Positions 33,921-42,001 of a stretch of DNA of 64,000 nucleotides are shown in pieces (position 1 is the stretch's first letter; every line of letters begins with the position of its first letter). The notes below the pieces were generated by a model. The model was not told the DNA's origin, searched no databases, and worked only from the letters and a program-made list of their open reading frames with translations. Made by a program: the position numbers and the translations under genes. The stretch is from DATJGR01 sp041739525 (GTDB taxonomy: Bacteria > Pseudomonadota > Gammaproteobacteria > Pseudomonadales > Azotimanducaceae): assembly GCA_041739525.1 (NCBI GenBank), contig JBGSNQ010000192.1, forward strand, positions 62,001 through 126,000, written 5' to 3'.

Positions 33921-34499
33921 TCATGTAACACGGGGCGTCTCGACGGCGACCTCCCACACTACCTTCGGCCGTTCATAGCGATGGATGGTTCGTTCCTCGC
34001 GCAGCAGCGTTTTCCAGCCATCGAACAAACGCACCACGTCACTTTCGTCGAAGAACCGTTTCGGTCGCCCGCGCACGTCGTAGAAGTGATCCTCGATGCG
34101 TGCATGGCCGCTCGCGCCATAGTTATCGTCGCGCGTGGAGTTCAGGCGGCAGATCAGAAGACCGCCGCCCGCGAGAACCGCGCGAATTCGTTCCACGATG
34201 TCGACCGTCTGGTCCCACTCGAAGTAATGCAGCGAAAGACTCGCAATGACGACGCCAGCATGCTCGAGCGGAAACCGATCGCGAATATCGCCGACGTGAA
34301 ATTCAGCATCGGGAACCGCCGCGCGCGCGAGATCGATTGCGTCCTTCGAACGATCCAGTCCGACTACATCCACACCGCCGGCCGCCAGCACCGCCGAATC
34401 TCTGCCGCTGCCGCAACCGAGTTCGAGCACCGGCATCTGGCCACTGCGTTGCCGAACGGTTTCGAGCCAGGGTTCGAGCCAGCGATCCGTTTCCGTCAC
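33921..34499 (-). CDS. Class I SAM-dependent methyltransferase
   Basis: The 192-residue protein has motif I LELGCGSGRDS, the acidic strand-2 residue in VVGLDRSKDAI and motif II/III GVVIASLSLHYFEW, typical of small-molecule methyltransferases (methyltransferase 11/25 groups). The start is uncertain: GTG at 34499 gives an N-terminus of normal length 13 bp after the BVMO stop, but it has no clear ribosome site. It is downstream of the second BVMO on the same strand and directly upstream of the EAL remnant. Substrate unknown. Confidence 0.75.
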   Translation of the reverse strand: MTETDRWLEPWLETVRQRSGQMPVLELGCGSGRDSAVLAAGGVDVVGLDRSKDAIDLARAAVPDAEFHVGDIRDRFPLEHAGVVIASLSLHYFEWDQTVDIVERIRAVLAGGGLLICRLNSTRDDNYGASGHARIEDHFYDVRGRPKRFFDESDVVRLFDGWKTLLREERTIHRYERPKVVWEVAVETPRVT

Positions 34500-34512
34500 A
34501 CGCGATTCGACA

Positions 34513-36345
34513 TCAGCGCAGTTCGAGCCCCTCCATGCGGCCGTCAGCGCGCCATTCGGCGAGCACCTCGAAGAACCGCAACGGACCTGCCCCATACATG
34601 TCGGAGAAGAACCCGCCCTTATTGCCCGACGCACCTTCGCTGTTGTAGTAGCCGGGCGTGCACTCCATGTAGAAGCGCGCGCCGATCCGCGCGAGGCTTT
34701 TCACTTCGTCGACGTAGTTCGCCTCGCCTTCCAGCGTCGGCTCCAGCGACTTCGCGCCGCGCGCGCGCGACTCGGTCACCATGTGCACCACGTGTTCCGC
34801 CTGCTCGTTCAACGCCTGCGGCACGCTGATCGTGATCGCGGTTTGTGTGAAGCCGAGGAAGAAGCAGTTCGGGAAGCCGTGCGTGGTCATGCCATGAAGC
34901 GTGCGCAATCCGTCGGCCCAGCGCTCCGACAACGTCACTCCGCCGCGACCGACGATGTCGTAGCCGGCGCGCCGCGTATACGACGTGCCCACCTCGAAGC
35001 CCGTCGCGAAGATCAGGCAATCCACTTCGTATTCTTTGCCGTTCGCAACCACGCCGCGCGCCGTCAGCGCTTCCACGCCTTTGCCCTTCGTATCGACGAG
35101 CTCGACGTTCGGCCGGTTGTACGTGGGCAGGTATTCGTCGTGGAAGCACGGCCGTTTACAGAACTGTCGGTACCACGGCTTCAGTGCGGCCGCCGTCGCG
35201 GGATCGTTGACGATCGAATCGACGCGCGCGCGCACCTGATTCATCTTCTTGTAGTCCATCAATTCCATCAGCGCGGCGCGTTCTTCGCCCGCCAGGCGAC
35301 GACCGAGTTTGCGCGACGCTTCCTTCGCCGCCGTTCCGGTGAGGTTGCGGAAGATGTCGGTCCAGCCGTCGTGCACGAGATCCTCGTCCTGATCGCCGCC
35401 GGCGACGAGCACGTTGAAGTTCATCTGCCGGCGCTTCTGCCAGCCGGGTTCGAGAGACGCCGCCCACTTCGGGTCGGTCTCGCCGTTGTTGCGCACGTCC
35501 ACCGACGACGGCGTGCGCTGGAACACGTACAACTGCTTGGCCCATTCACCGAGATGTGGAATGCACTGAATCGCCGTTGCACCGGTGCCGATGATGCCGA
35601 CGCGTTTGTCTTTCAGATTCGTCAGGTTGCCGGTGCTGTCGCCGCCGGTGTAGCGGTAGTCCCAGCGGCTGGTGTGGAACGTGTAGCCTTTGAAATCGTT
35701 GATGCCGGGAATGCCTGGCAATTTCGGACGGCTCAACGGCCCGTTCGCCATTGCGACGTATTGCGCTGTGAACCGATCGCCGCGATTCGTGCTGATGATC
35801 CAGCGCGACGCCGCTTCGTCCCATTCCATGCCGGTAATGCCGGTCTGCATCAACGCGTTCTCGTACAGGTTGTAGTGCCGTGCGATGCGGCGGCTGTGTT
35901 CGAGAATCTCCGGAGCAAACGAGTACTTGTGCTTCGGCATGTAGCCGAGTTCTTCGAGCAGCGGCAGATAACAATACGATTCGACGTCGCACATCGCGCC
36001 CGGATACCGGTTCCAGTACCACGTGCCGCCGAAGTCGCCGGCGCTTTCCACCACGCGCAGATCCTTGAATCCCGCTTCGCGCAGACGCGCGCCCATCAGC
36101 AATCCGCCGAAGCCACCGCCGATGATCGCGAATTCCACGTGGTCGAACACCGGCGCGCGCGTGAAGCCCGGCTCCACGTACGGATCTTCGATGTAACGCG
36201 AGAACTCCGCTTTCACTTCGATGTACTGCGCATTGCCGTCGGCGCGCAGACGCTTGTCGCGCTCGGACAGGTACTTCCTCTTCAACGCATCGGGATCGAA
36301 GTCGACGTCGCCGACCAGTTCAACGATTTCGGGCCGCACGTTCAT
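34513..36345 (-). CDS. Flavin-containing (Baeyer-Villiger-type) monooxygenase, second copy
   Basis: The 610-residue enzyme is a close relative of the one at 26732-28522: same N-terminal signature (FDPDALKRKYLSERDKRLR), FAD motif GGGFGG (76-81), fingerprint FKGYTFHTSRWD and NADPH motif GIIGTGATAIQ. It differs mainly in a longer central insertion (GTAAKEASRKLGRRLAGEE) and the substrate-facing C-terminal third, suggesting a different ketone substrate. AGAGAG precedes ATG 36345. Divergent from the AdaA-AlkA gene across 138 bp; a methyltransferase gene follows. Confidence 0.9.
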   Translation of the reverse strand: MNVRPEIVELVGDVDFDPDALKRKYLSERDKRLRADGNAQYIEVKAEFSRYIEDPYVEPGFTRAPVFDHVEFAIIGGGFGGLLMGARLREAGFKDLRVVESAGDFGGTWYWNRYPGAMCDVESYCYLPLLEELGYMPKHKYSFAPEILEHSRRIARHYNLYENALMQTGITGMEWDEAASRWIISTNRGDRFTAQYVAMANGPLSRPKLPGIPGINDFKGYTFHTSRWDYRYTGGDSTGNLTNLKDKRVGIIGTGATAIQCIPHLGEWAKQLYVFQRTPSSVDVRNNGETDPKWAASLEPGWQKRRQMNFNVLVAGGDQDEDLVHDGWTDIFRNLTGTAAKEASRKLGRRLAGEERAALMELMDYKKMNQVRARVDSIVNDPATAAALKPWYRQFCKRPCFHDEYLPTYNRPNVELVDTKGKGVEALTARGVVANGKEYEVDCLIFATGFEVGTSYTRRAGYDIVGRGGVTLSERWADGLRTLHGMTTHGFPNCFFLGFTQTAITISVPQALNEQAEHVVHMVTESRARGAKSLEPTLEGEANYVDEVKSLARIGARFYMECTPGYYNSEGASGNKGGFFSDMYGAGPLRFFEVLAEWRADGRMEGLELR

Positions 36346-36483
36346 GGCATCTCTCTATGTTCGGGCTGTGTGATTGCTCCGATTGTACGAGGCCGTCCAG
36401 CCGACACAAACATTTCTCGGGGCAACAGCGATCGTGTCCGAAAACGGCGAGACTGGTTCCGATCGCGCCGCTACTCTGGCGCC

Positions 36484-37932
36484 ATGCAACTTGATCAAGA
36501 CCACTGCTACGAAGCGATCAAGGCGCGCGACACGCGTTTCGACGGCGTGTTTTTCGTGGCCGTTTCCACGACCCGCATCTACTGCCGCCCCGTCTGCACG
36601 GTGCGCACGCCGGGTCGCGACCGGTGCACCTTCTATAGCAACGCAGCCAGCGCCGAGGCCGCGGGTTATCGGCCGTGCCTGCGCTGCCGCCCCGAACTCG
36701 CACCGGGTTCGGCGCCAATGGACTCGGTGCGGCGCGTCTCCCGGCTTGCCGTCGCACGCATCGAAGAGGGCTTTCTGTGCGACGCCGACATGGAAGACCT
36801 GGCTGCCGAGTTTTCGCTGAGCTCGCGGCAGCTGCGCCGCGTCATCGAACACGAGTACGGTGTTACGCCGGTGGAACTCGCGCAGACGCGCCGTTTGCTG
36901 CTCGCCAAGCACTTACTCACCGACACTCAGCTGAAGATGGCCGACGTCGCATTCGCGAGCGGCTTTTCGAGCGTGCGGCGTTTCAATCACCTGTTTCGAA
37001 CGCGTTATGGCCTGAACCCGACGGCGATGCGCCGCGGTCGGGCACCACAAACGAGCGCCGGCGCAATCACGCTCAAACTCGGCTATAGGCCGCCGCTCGC
37101 GTGGCCCGCACTCGCGGGATTCCTCACGAGCCGCGGTGCGATCTGCACCGAACGCCTCGACGGCGTCCGATATCTGCGCACCGTGCGCCTCAACGGGCAC
37201 GTTGGCTGGATCGCGGTGGAGCCGGGTACACAACCGAACGTACTGCGCGTCGACGTGGCGCCGAGCCTGCTCCCCGTATTGACGCCCTTGCTCGCGCGTA
37301 TACGCCGCTTGTTCGATCTCGATGCGAGCCCGTCGGTGATCGGCGAACACCTGTCGCTCGATCGCCGACTCGCGAAGACCGTCCGCGCGACACCGGGTCT
37401 GCGGGTTCCCGGCGCAATGGACGGCTTCGAGCTCGCGCTTCGCGCGGTGCTGGGTCAGCAGATCACTGTGAAAGCCGCTACGACGATCTTCGGACGCTTC
37501 GCGCAGTTCTTCGGCGATTCGGTGCAGACACCGTTCGAGGGGCTGGATCACGTCGCACCGAACGCGGAGGTGATTGCGAACGCATCGTTGCAACAGATCA
37601 TCGAACGCGGGCTAACGCGCAAACGCGCCGAAACCGTGAGCAGCCTCGCGCGCGCCCTTGCAGACGGCCGCGTACGGCTCGAGCCGTCCGCGAATGCAGA
37701 GGAAACGGCCGCGGCACTCGACGAGCTTCCCGGTATCGGACCGTGGACAATCCAGTACATTTCGATGCGCGCGCTCGGCAATCCCGACGCGTTCCCCGCG
37801 AGCGACCTCGGCCTGCTGAAGGCGCTGAACCTCTCGCATCCGAAACATCTCACTGCGGCCGCAGAAACGTGGCGCCCGTGGCGCTCTTACGCGGCCGTGC
37901 ATCTCTGGCACAGCCTTTCGGCAGGAGGGTGA
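36484..37932 (+). CDS. AdaA-AlkA fusion: methyl-phosphotriester sensor/AraC regulator plus 3-methyladenine glycosylase
   Basis: The 482-residue protein combines three parts. Residues 1-75 are an Ada zinc domain (Cys34, Cys38, Cys65, Cys68; RIYCRPVC with the methyl-accepting Cys). Residues about 85-185 are an AraC helix-turn-helix (LKMADVAFASGFSSVRRFNHLF). Residues about 195-482 are an AlkA-like base-excision glycosylase with HhH LPGIGPWTIQYI and catalytic Asp441 in FPASDLG. Methylated DNA phosphate would switch on its own regulator, so damage sensing and base excision are joined in one chain. ogt follows by 4 bp. This type is known as DNA-3-methyladenine glycosylase 2 with Ada domain. Confidence 0.93.
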   Translation: MQLDQDHCYEAIKARDTRFDGVFFVAVSTTRIYCRPVCTVRTPGRDRCTFYSNAASAEAAGYRPCLRCRPELAPGSAPMDSVRRVSRLAVARIEEGFLCDADMEDLAAEFSLSSRQLRRVIEHEYGVTPVELAQTRRLLLAKHLLTDTQLKMADVAFASGFSSVRRFNHLFRTRYGLNPTAMRRGRAPQTSAGAITLKLGYRPPLAWPALAGFLTSRGAICTERLDGVRYLRTVRLNGHVGWIAVEPGTQPNVLRVDVAPSLLPVLTPLLARIRRLFDLDASPSVIGEHLSLDRRLAKTVRATPGLRVPGAMDGFELALRAVLGQQITVKAATTIFGRFAQFFGDSVQTPFEGLDHVAPNAEVIANASLQQIIERGLTRKRAETVSSLARALADGRVRLEPSANAEETAAALDELPGIGPWTIQYISMRALGNPDAFPASDLGLLKALNLSHPKHLTAAAETWRPWRSYAAVHLWHSLSAGG

Positions 37933-37936
37933 TCCG

Positions 37937-38497
37937 ATGACTCGCTCCACAGTGTTGTACACAACCCGCGACAGTCCGCTCGGCGAGCTGCTGTTGGTCG
38001 GCGACGGTCAGTCTTTGACGGGCTTGTACATGCAGGCACAGAAGTACGCGCGCGAAGTGCAGGAAGGATGGCGGCGCGACGCGAAGGCGTTCCGCACCAT
38101 TGACGAGCAGCTCACCGCTTACTTCGCCGGTGAGCTGCGCACCTTCGACCTTTCGTTGGCGCCGTACGGCACGGATTTCCAGCGCACTGTATGGCGTGCG
38201 CTGCTGAACATCGAGTTCGGCACCACGACGACATACGGCGAAATCGCGCGTCGCATCGGCTCGCCGAACGCACCGCGCGCAGTCGGACTCGCGAATGGCC
38301 ACAACCCGATCGGCATCATCGTGCCGTGCCATCGCGTCATCGGCGCGAACGGCAGCCTCACCGGATACGGCGGCGGCATCGAGCGCAAACGCTGGCTACT
38401 CGCCCATGAAGCACAGTGGAACTACGAACTTGCTCAGGAACCGGCGCCACCAGCCGGTCCGCCGCGATTGCGCCAGCGTGCACTCGTCAGTTCGTAG
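37937..38497 (+). CDS. ogt: Methylated-DNA--protein-cysteine methyltransferase
   Basis: The 186-residue protein removes O6-methyl groups from guanine by transfer to its own Cys. The active-site motif IVPCHRVI places the acceptor Cys131; the helix-turn-helix FQRTVWRALLNIEFGTTTTYGEIA and Arg finger of the family precede it. It directly follows the AdaA-AlkA fusion, forming an alkylation-damage unit. The C-terminal tail beyond the domain (about 165-186, PAPPAGPPRLRQ) is Pro/Arg-rich and is encoded where the convergent GNAT gene overlaps by 64 bp. Confidence 0.94.
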   Translation: MTRSTVLYTTRDSPLGELLLVGDGQSLTGLYMQAQKYAREVQEGWRRDAKAFRTIDEQLTAYFAGELRTFDLSLAPYGTDFQRTVWRALLNIEFGTTTTYGEIARRIGSPNAPRAVGLANGHNPIGIIVPCHRVIGANGSLTGYGGGIERKRWLLAHEAQWNYELAQEPAPPAGPPRLRQRALVSS

Positions 38498-38973
38498 TGA
38501 TTCCGTTGCAGCGTCCGTTCGTATCCGATGTACTCGAATCCGCACTTTGTCAGCACACGCGCGGAGCCTGAGTTCTCCGGGCGCGCGAAGGCGCCGATTG
38601 TCGGTAGCTGCAGGTCCCGGAACCCGAACTCAACGGACGCGAGAACGAGTTCGGTTGCGAGTCCGATTCCCTGATAGTCCGCGTGGATGAAGTAGCTCAC
38701 TTCCGGACCCCACTCCCGCGCGTTGGGATCGATGTTGAGCCCGCCCCATCCGACGACTCGGCGATCCACGCGATGCACGATCGTCCACGGCGCGTAACCC
38801 ACTTCCGGTTCTGCATCGACGTATTGCTGCAGCCATGCGGCGCAGGCTTCGCGCGACTGCGACCAGTGGGTGAAGCGCATGTACTCGCGGTCGCCCTGAA
38901 TCGCGTACAACGCGTCGACGTCGCCGACTTCGTACGCGCGTAAGGTCAGCCGTTCCGTCTCGCGCGAATCCAT
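38434..38973 (-). CDS. GNAT family N-acetyltransferase (RimJ/RimL-like)
   Basis: The 179-residue protein has the RimJ/RimL-type pattern: N-terminal ETERLTLRAYEVGDVDALYA, central VVGWGGLNIDP, acetyl-CoA loop DYQGIGLATELV and C-terminal NSGSARVLTKCGFEYIGY. Such enzymes acetylate amino groups of proteins or small molecules. It is the last gene of a leftward group with the HTH and SnoaL-like genes (10-bp gap). Its 3' end overlaps ogt by 64 bp on the opposite strand, both frames being credible coding sequence. Confidence 0.82.
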   Translation of the reverse strand: MDSRETERLTLRAYEVGDVDALYAIQGDREYMRFTHWSQSREACAAWLQQYVDAEPEVGYAPWTIVHRVDRRVVGWGGLNIDPNAREWGPEVSYFIHADYQGIGLATELVLASVEFGFRDLQLPTIGAFARPENSGSARVLTKCGFEYIGYERTLQRNHYELTSARWRNRGGPAGGAGS

Positions 38974-38983
38974 TTCGCGGACG

Positions 38984-39448
38984 CTACCAGGCGCTCGCGC
39001 GCGTGAACGCCGCTACCGGCTGGTTGAGCCAGCGCGTAATGCGCATCACCTGCGGGAATGCGACACGCCCGCCCTTGGCCAGACGCGTAAGTGCAGATGC
39101 GTTTGTGCCGCCGATTTCGCGCGCCACCTGCGCCCAGGTGAGATTGCATTCGACGCGGCGCGCGTCGAGCGCAGCGTGCAACGCTTCCGCGTCGAATCGC
39201 ACGATCAGTCGCGCGTCGGGCTTCTGCAGTGCACCGCGCGTGTCGTGCGCATCGCAACCCGGTACAAAGCTCTCTGCACTTCGATCGAGCCACAACAACA
39301 TCTGCAACACACCATCGCCTTCGACAGAACTCTTCGTGCGCAATCCGCTCACCGTAGATGAACTGAGGTTCTTCGCACCGCTGGGCTCGAACCGCGCGTC
39401 ATGTAGCGCTGCAATCGAAAAGTCGGCGGGGTCACCGTCCTCGCGCAT
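38984..39448 (-). CDS. HTH (XRE/cI-like) DNA-binding protein
   Basis: The 154-residue protein ends in a helix-turn-helix of the Cro/cI type: LTWAQVAREIGGTNASALTR followed by LAKGGRVAFPQVMRITRWLN (about residues 103-142). The first 75 residues are unrecognised, with a hydrophobic LQMLLWLD stretch and one or two Cys. A transcription-factor role is inferred. It overlaps the SnoaL-like gene upstream by 17 bp and precedes the GNAT gene by 10 bp. Confidence 0.65.
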   Translation of the reverse strand: MREDGDPADFSIAALHDARFEPSGAKNLSSSTVSGLRTKSSVEGDGVLQMLLWLDRSAESFVPGCDAHDTRGALQKPDARLIVRFDAEALHAALDARRVECNLTWAQVAREIGGTNASALTRLAKGGRVAFPQVMRITRWLNQPVAAFTRASAW

Positions 39449-39839
39449 CGCCCTGTTCGATCACATACGACTTGATCGACTTGATGCGTTCCGCCTTCGC
39501 GTTGGCGAATTCATAGACGTCGCAGAATTCGCGCTCGCCGTCGCGATGCGCCGCTACGCCGTTCACGGCCCCTACTCGGCCGTGGCTAATCACATGATCG
39601 ATCGTCAATTGCGTGACGCTTCCAAGCGTTTGCAGCGCGCGTGCGAACGCTTCGCGTCCTTCGACCACGCGTCCACCAACCACCTCCCAGCGAATGTCGT
39701 CGGTTACACGTCCGAGCAGGAATTCGGCGTCGCGTTTTGCAAACGCAATCGCGATGTCCTGCAGAAGCGTATTCTTCGGCGAGTTGCCGCAATCCGCGCT
39801 CGGAACGATTCGTGGCTCGGCGCCGCGTTTGGAAGCCAT
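39432..39839 (-). CDS. SnoaL-like (NTF2-fold) protein
   Basis: The 135-residue protein reads as a small NTF2/SnoaL-like fold: FAKRDAEFLLGRVTDDIRWEVVGG, a GREAFARAL helix, HGRVGAVNGVAAHRDGEREF and FCDVYEFANAKAERIKSIKSY. Members are isomerases, hydrolases or unknown. GGAG lies 9 nt before ATG 39839. It is divergent from a GNAT gene (36 bp) and overlaps the HTH gene, which might regulate the group. Confidence 0.75.
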   Translation of the reverse strand: MASKRGAEPRIVPSADCGNSPKNTLLQDIAIAFAKRDAEFLLGRVTDDIRWEVVGGRVVEGREAFARALQTLGSVTQLTIDHVISHGRVGAVNGVAAHRDGEREFCDVYEFANAKAERIKSIKSYVIEQGDARGR

Positions 39840-39875
39840 GCAGATGTACTCCTCGTCGTCGCAACAGTATCGCGC

Positions 39876-40445
39876 ATGAAGCTCGATGTCCGACCACTCA
39901 CCGCGGAGTTGTTGCCGGCGCTCGAAGACTTGTTCGCCGACAGCGCCGTGTGCAGCCAATGCTGGTGCATGTACTGGCGAGTGGGCAGTGCGTACCGGAG
40001 GCAACCCGCACGCGACAACCGCAAAGCCTTTCGCGCAGTGGTGAAAAGCGGCCCGCCGCCGGGCTTGCTCGCATTCGACGGCGCGCTGGCGATCGGTTGG
40101 TGTCAGGTAACGCCTCGCGACGCGTTGCCATGGCTCGAACGTCCATGGCGGATGCGGCGCGTCGACGACGCGCCGGTATGGTCGATTTCATGTTTCTACG
40201 TACGCAAGGGCTACCGCCGGCAGGGCGTTACGCGCCTGTTGATCGACGCGGCCCTCGGAGCAGCAAAGCACGCGAAGGCACCTGCATTAGAGGCCTACCC
40301 GCTCGATCGGGCGCTATCCCCGAGCGCAACGTCTACCGGCATCGTCTCCACGTTCGCACGCGCCGGCTTCAAGGTGGTGGCGCGCCACGCGCCCGAGCGG
40401 CCGATCATGCGCTACGAGTTCAAGCCGCCGAAGGCTCAACGCTGA
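39876..40445 (+). CDS. GNAT-like N-acetyltransferase with CWCMY motif
   Basis: The 189-residue protein starts KLDVRPLTAELLPALEDLF and carries SQCWCMYWRVG near residue 30, then LLAFDGALAIGWCQVTPRD, VWSISCFYVRKGYRRQGV with the acetyl-CoA loop, and EAYPLD. A second protein with the same pattern is encoded at 57130-57705. The Cys pair around the Trp is a conserved feature of this unnamed GNAT family. Substrate unknown. The start at 39876 leaves only 36 bp to the divergent SnoaL-like gene. Confidence 0.82.
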   Translation: MKLDVRPLTAELLPALEDLFADSAVCSQCWCMYWRVGSAYRRQPARDNRKAFRAVVKSGPPPGLLAFDGALAIGWCQVTPRDALPWLERPWRMRRVDDAPVWSISCFYVRKGYRRQGVTRLLIDAALGAAKHAKAPALEAYPLDRALSPSATSTGIVSTFARAGFKVVARHAPERPIMRYEFKPPKAQR

Positions 40446-40451
40446 CCCCGC

Positions 40452-40862
40452 TCACACCTTCGTCAGCGCGATCACCGGGATCTTGCGCGTAGTCTTCTTC
40501 GCGTAGTCCGCGAACACCGGCATCGTCTGCGTCATCTTCTGGTAGAGCGTCGTGCGATCGGGTTCGCCGACCACTTGTGCGCGCGCCTTGAATCGCTCTT
40601 TGCCCACTTCTACTTCCACGACCGGGTTCGCGACCAGGTTGTGATACCAGGGCGGATTCGAATCGGCGCCGGCGTACGACGCAATGATGACGTGGCGGCC
40701 GGCATCGTTCAGATACGCGAGCGGATTGACGCGTGTTTTGCCGCTCTTCGCGCCTTTCGTCGTCAGCAACAGCAGCGGAGCACCCTGGAACTGGCCGCCG
40801 ACGTTGCCGCCGTTGGCGCGAAATTCCTTGATGATCTGGTTGTTCAGCTCTTGCAGGTCCAT
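40452..40862 (-). CDS. Deazaflavin (F420)-dependent reductase-fold protein (DUF385/nitroreductase family)
   Basis: The 136-residue protein matches the split-beta-barrel family of F420H2-dependent quinone/nitro reductases: NGGNVGGQFQGAPLLLLTT, KSGKTRVNPLAYLND, YAGADSNPPWYHNLVANP and the C-terminal FADYAKKTTRKIPVIAL. Family members in mycobacteria use cofactor F420; proteobacterial members may use FMN or another cofactor. AAGGGAG precedes ATG 40862. It ends a leftward run of secreted protein, GNAT and GST genes. Confidence 0.82.
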   Translation of the reverse strand: MDLQELNNQIIKEFRANGGNVGGQFQGAPLLLLTTKGAKSGKTRVNPLAYLNDAGRHVIIASYAGADSNPPWYHNLVANPVVEVEVGKERFKARAQVVGEPDRTTLYQKMTQTMPVFADYAKKTTRKIPVIALTKV

Positions 40863-40886
40863 GTGATTTCTCCCTTGCTTCAGGCC

Positions 40887-41543
40887 TCAGTCACGGTCCG
40901 GTGCACCCGGCGGAAAGTTAACACGGTATGGCCGCGCTTCATCCACGGCGCGCGCAAACGACGGTCTCGCAAGCAATCGTTTCCGGTACGCGCGCAGCTC
41001 CGACAGAGCAGGGTCGATAGGATGCACCCAGTCGGAGTAAAACAGCGCCGGCGCCGCCGCGCAGTCCGCAAGGCCAAAAGCACCACCACTCGCCCACTCG
41101 CGCCCCTTCATGATGCCGTTCAGCCAGTGATACGACTTGTCGAGCAGCTCGTGCGATTCCTGCACGGTCGGAGGGTGGCGCGCATCGGGACTGCGTATCA
41201 CGTCGAACACGATCCGTTGCATCGGCGTCATCACGTAGTTGTCGAAGAAACGATCCATGGTGCGCACTTCGAGCGCGGCACGCGCGTCCGAAGGCACGAA
41301 TTGCACGCGTCCCGGGTGATACAGGTCGAGGTACTCGATGATGATGCTCGCTTCGATGACGGTGCGCGGGCCGTCCACGATCACCGGCATACGTTTCAGC
41401 GGCCACACGGCCGCGTGCTCGGCCATGGCCTGCGGATTGTCTGGCGCGAGCATGCGTAGTTCGAACGGCGTCGCGTTCTCATAGAGCGCGACGAGCACCT
41501 TCTGGCAATACGACGAGAACGGATGCGCATACAGCTTCATCAT
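40887..41543 (-). CDS. Glutathione S-transferase family protein
   Basis: The 218-residue protein has the GST N-domain KLYAHPFSSYCQKVLVALYE (Ser and Cys near residues 9-12 as possible catalytic groups), LKRMPVIVDG with the cis-Pro, and EASIIIEYLDLYHPG; a helical C-domain follows with FGLADCAAAPALFY. Start: ATG 41543 overlaps the upstream GNAT stop (ATGA); the next codon is also ATG. Stop is 24 bp before the F420-type gene start. Substrate unknown; the SSYCQK motif resembles beta- or omega-like classes. Confidence 0.87.
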   Translation of the reverse strand: MMKLYAHPFSSYCQKVLVALYENATPFELRMLAPDNPQAMAEHAAVWPLKRMPVIVDGPRTVIEASIIIEYLDLYHPGRVQFVPSDARAALEVRTMDRFFDNYVMTPMQRIVFDVIRSPDARHPPTVQESHELLDKSYHWLNGIMKGREWASGGAFGLADCAAAPALFYSDWVHPIDPALSELRAYRKRLLARPSFARAVDEARPYRVNFPPGAPDRD

Positions 41544-42001
41544 TTCGATACCAGCGATTTCGAATACAGCACCTGCGTCCGCGCCTCCTCCACGCGTAAA
41601 CCGCACACCGCGAAGCCGTGTCGCGGGTTCACCTGCGCCATTGCAACGTTCTCCTGATTCGCAGACGTTTCCACCACCGTGTATCCGCGCGCGGCAATCC
41701 ATCGATGCTGCCGTTCCATCAGCTCCGACGCGATGCCGCGTCTACGGAACTCGGTGTGCACGCCGCCGAGCCAGCTGTAGTACTTACACTGGCTCATCGC
41801 GTAACCGACTTTGAAGCCGACGATCCTGTTGCCGGCGATCGCCAGGAACGCGCCGACGTCCGGCATGCTCGACATTCGCCAACTGACGTATCGAGGCGCA
41901 ACGGATTCGAAGACGCCGGCATTGAGCGATTCGAGTTCATCGACGAGTCGTGCATCGAACGGCGGCAGGTCCATTCGATACTCGATGCTAACCTCGCTCA
42001 T
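41540..42001 (-). CDS. GNAT family N-acetyltransferase
   Basis: The 153-residue protein has GNAT motifs FLAIAGNRIVGFKVGYAM, the acetyl-CoA loop VHTEFRRRGIASELM and VVETSANQENVAMAQVNPRH, with C-terminal GFAVCGLRVEE. Its ATG (42001) overlaps the stop of the secreted-protein gene and its stop overlaps the GST start, so it is coupled on both sides. Substrate unknown. Confidence 0.82.
   Translation of the reverse strand: MSEVSIEYRMDLPPFDARLVDELESLNAGVFESVAPRYVSWRMSSMPDVGAFLAIAGNRIVGFKVGYAMSQCKYYSWLGGVHTEFRRRGIASELMERQHRWIAARGYTVVETSANQENVAMAQVNPRHGFAVCGLRVEEARTQVLYSKSLVSK

Noticed and set aside
34783..36480. A plus-strand frame opposite the second BVMO and continuous with the AdaA-AlkA gene, which would give a giant fusion
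   Set aside because: The region before 36484 is antisense to the BVMO and lacks any domain; ATG 36484 starts the Ada domain at its normal first residues.
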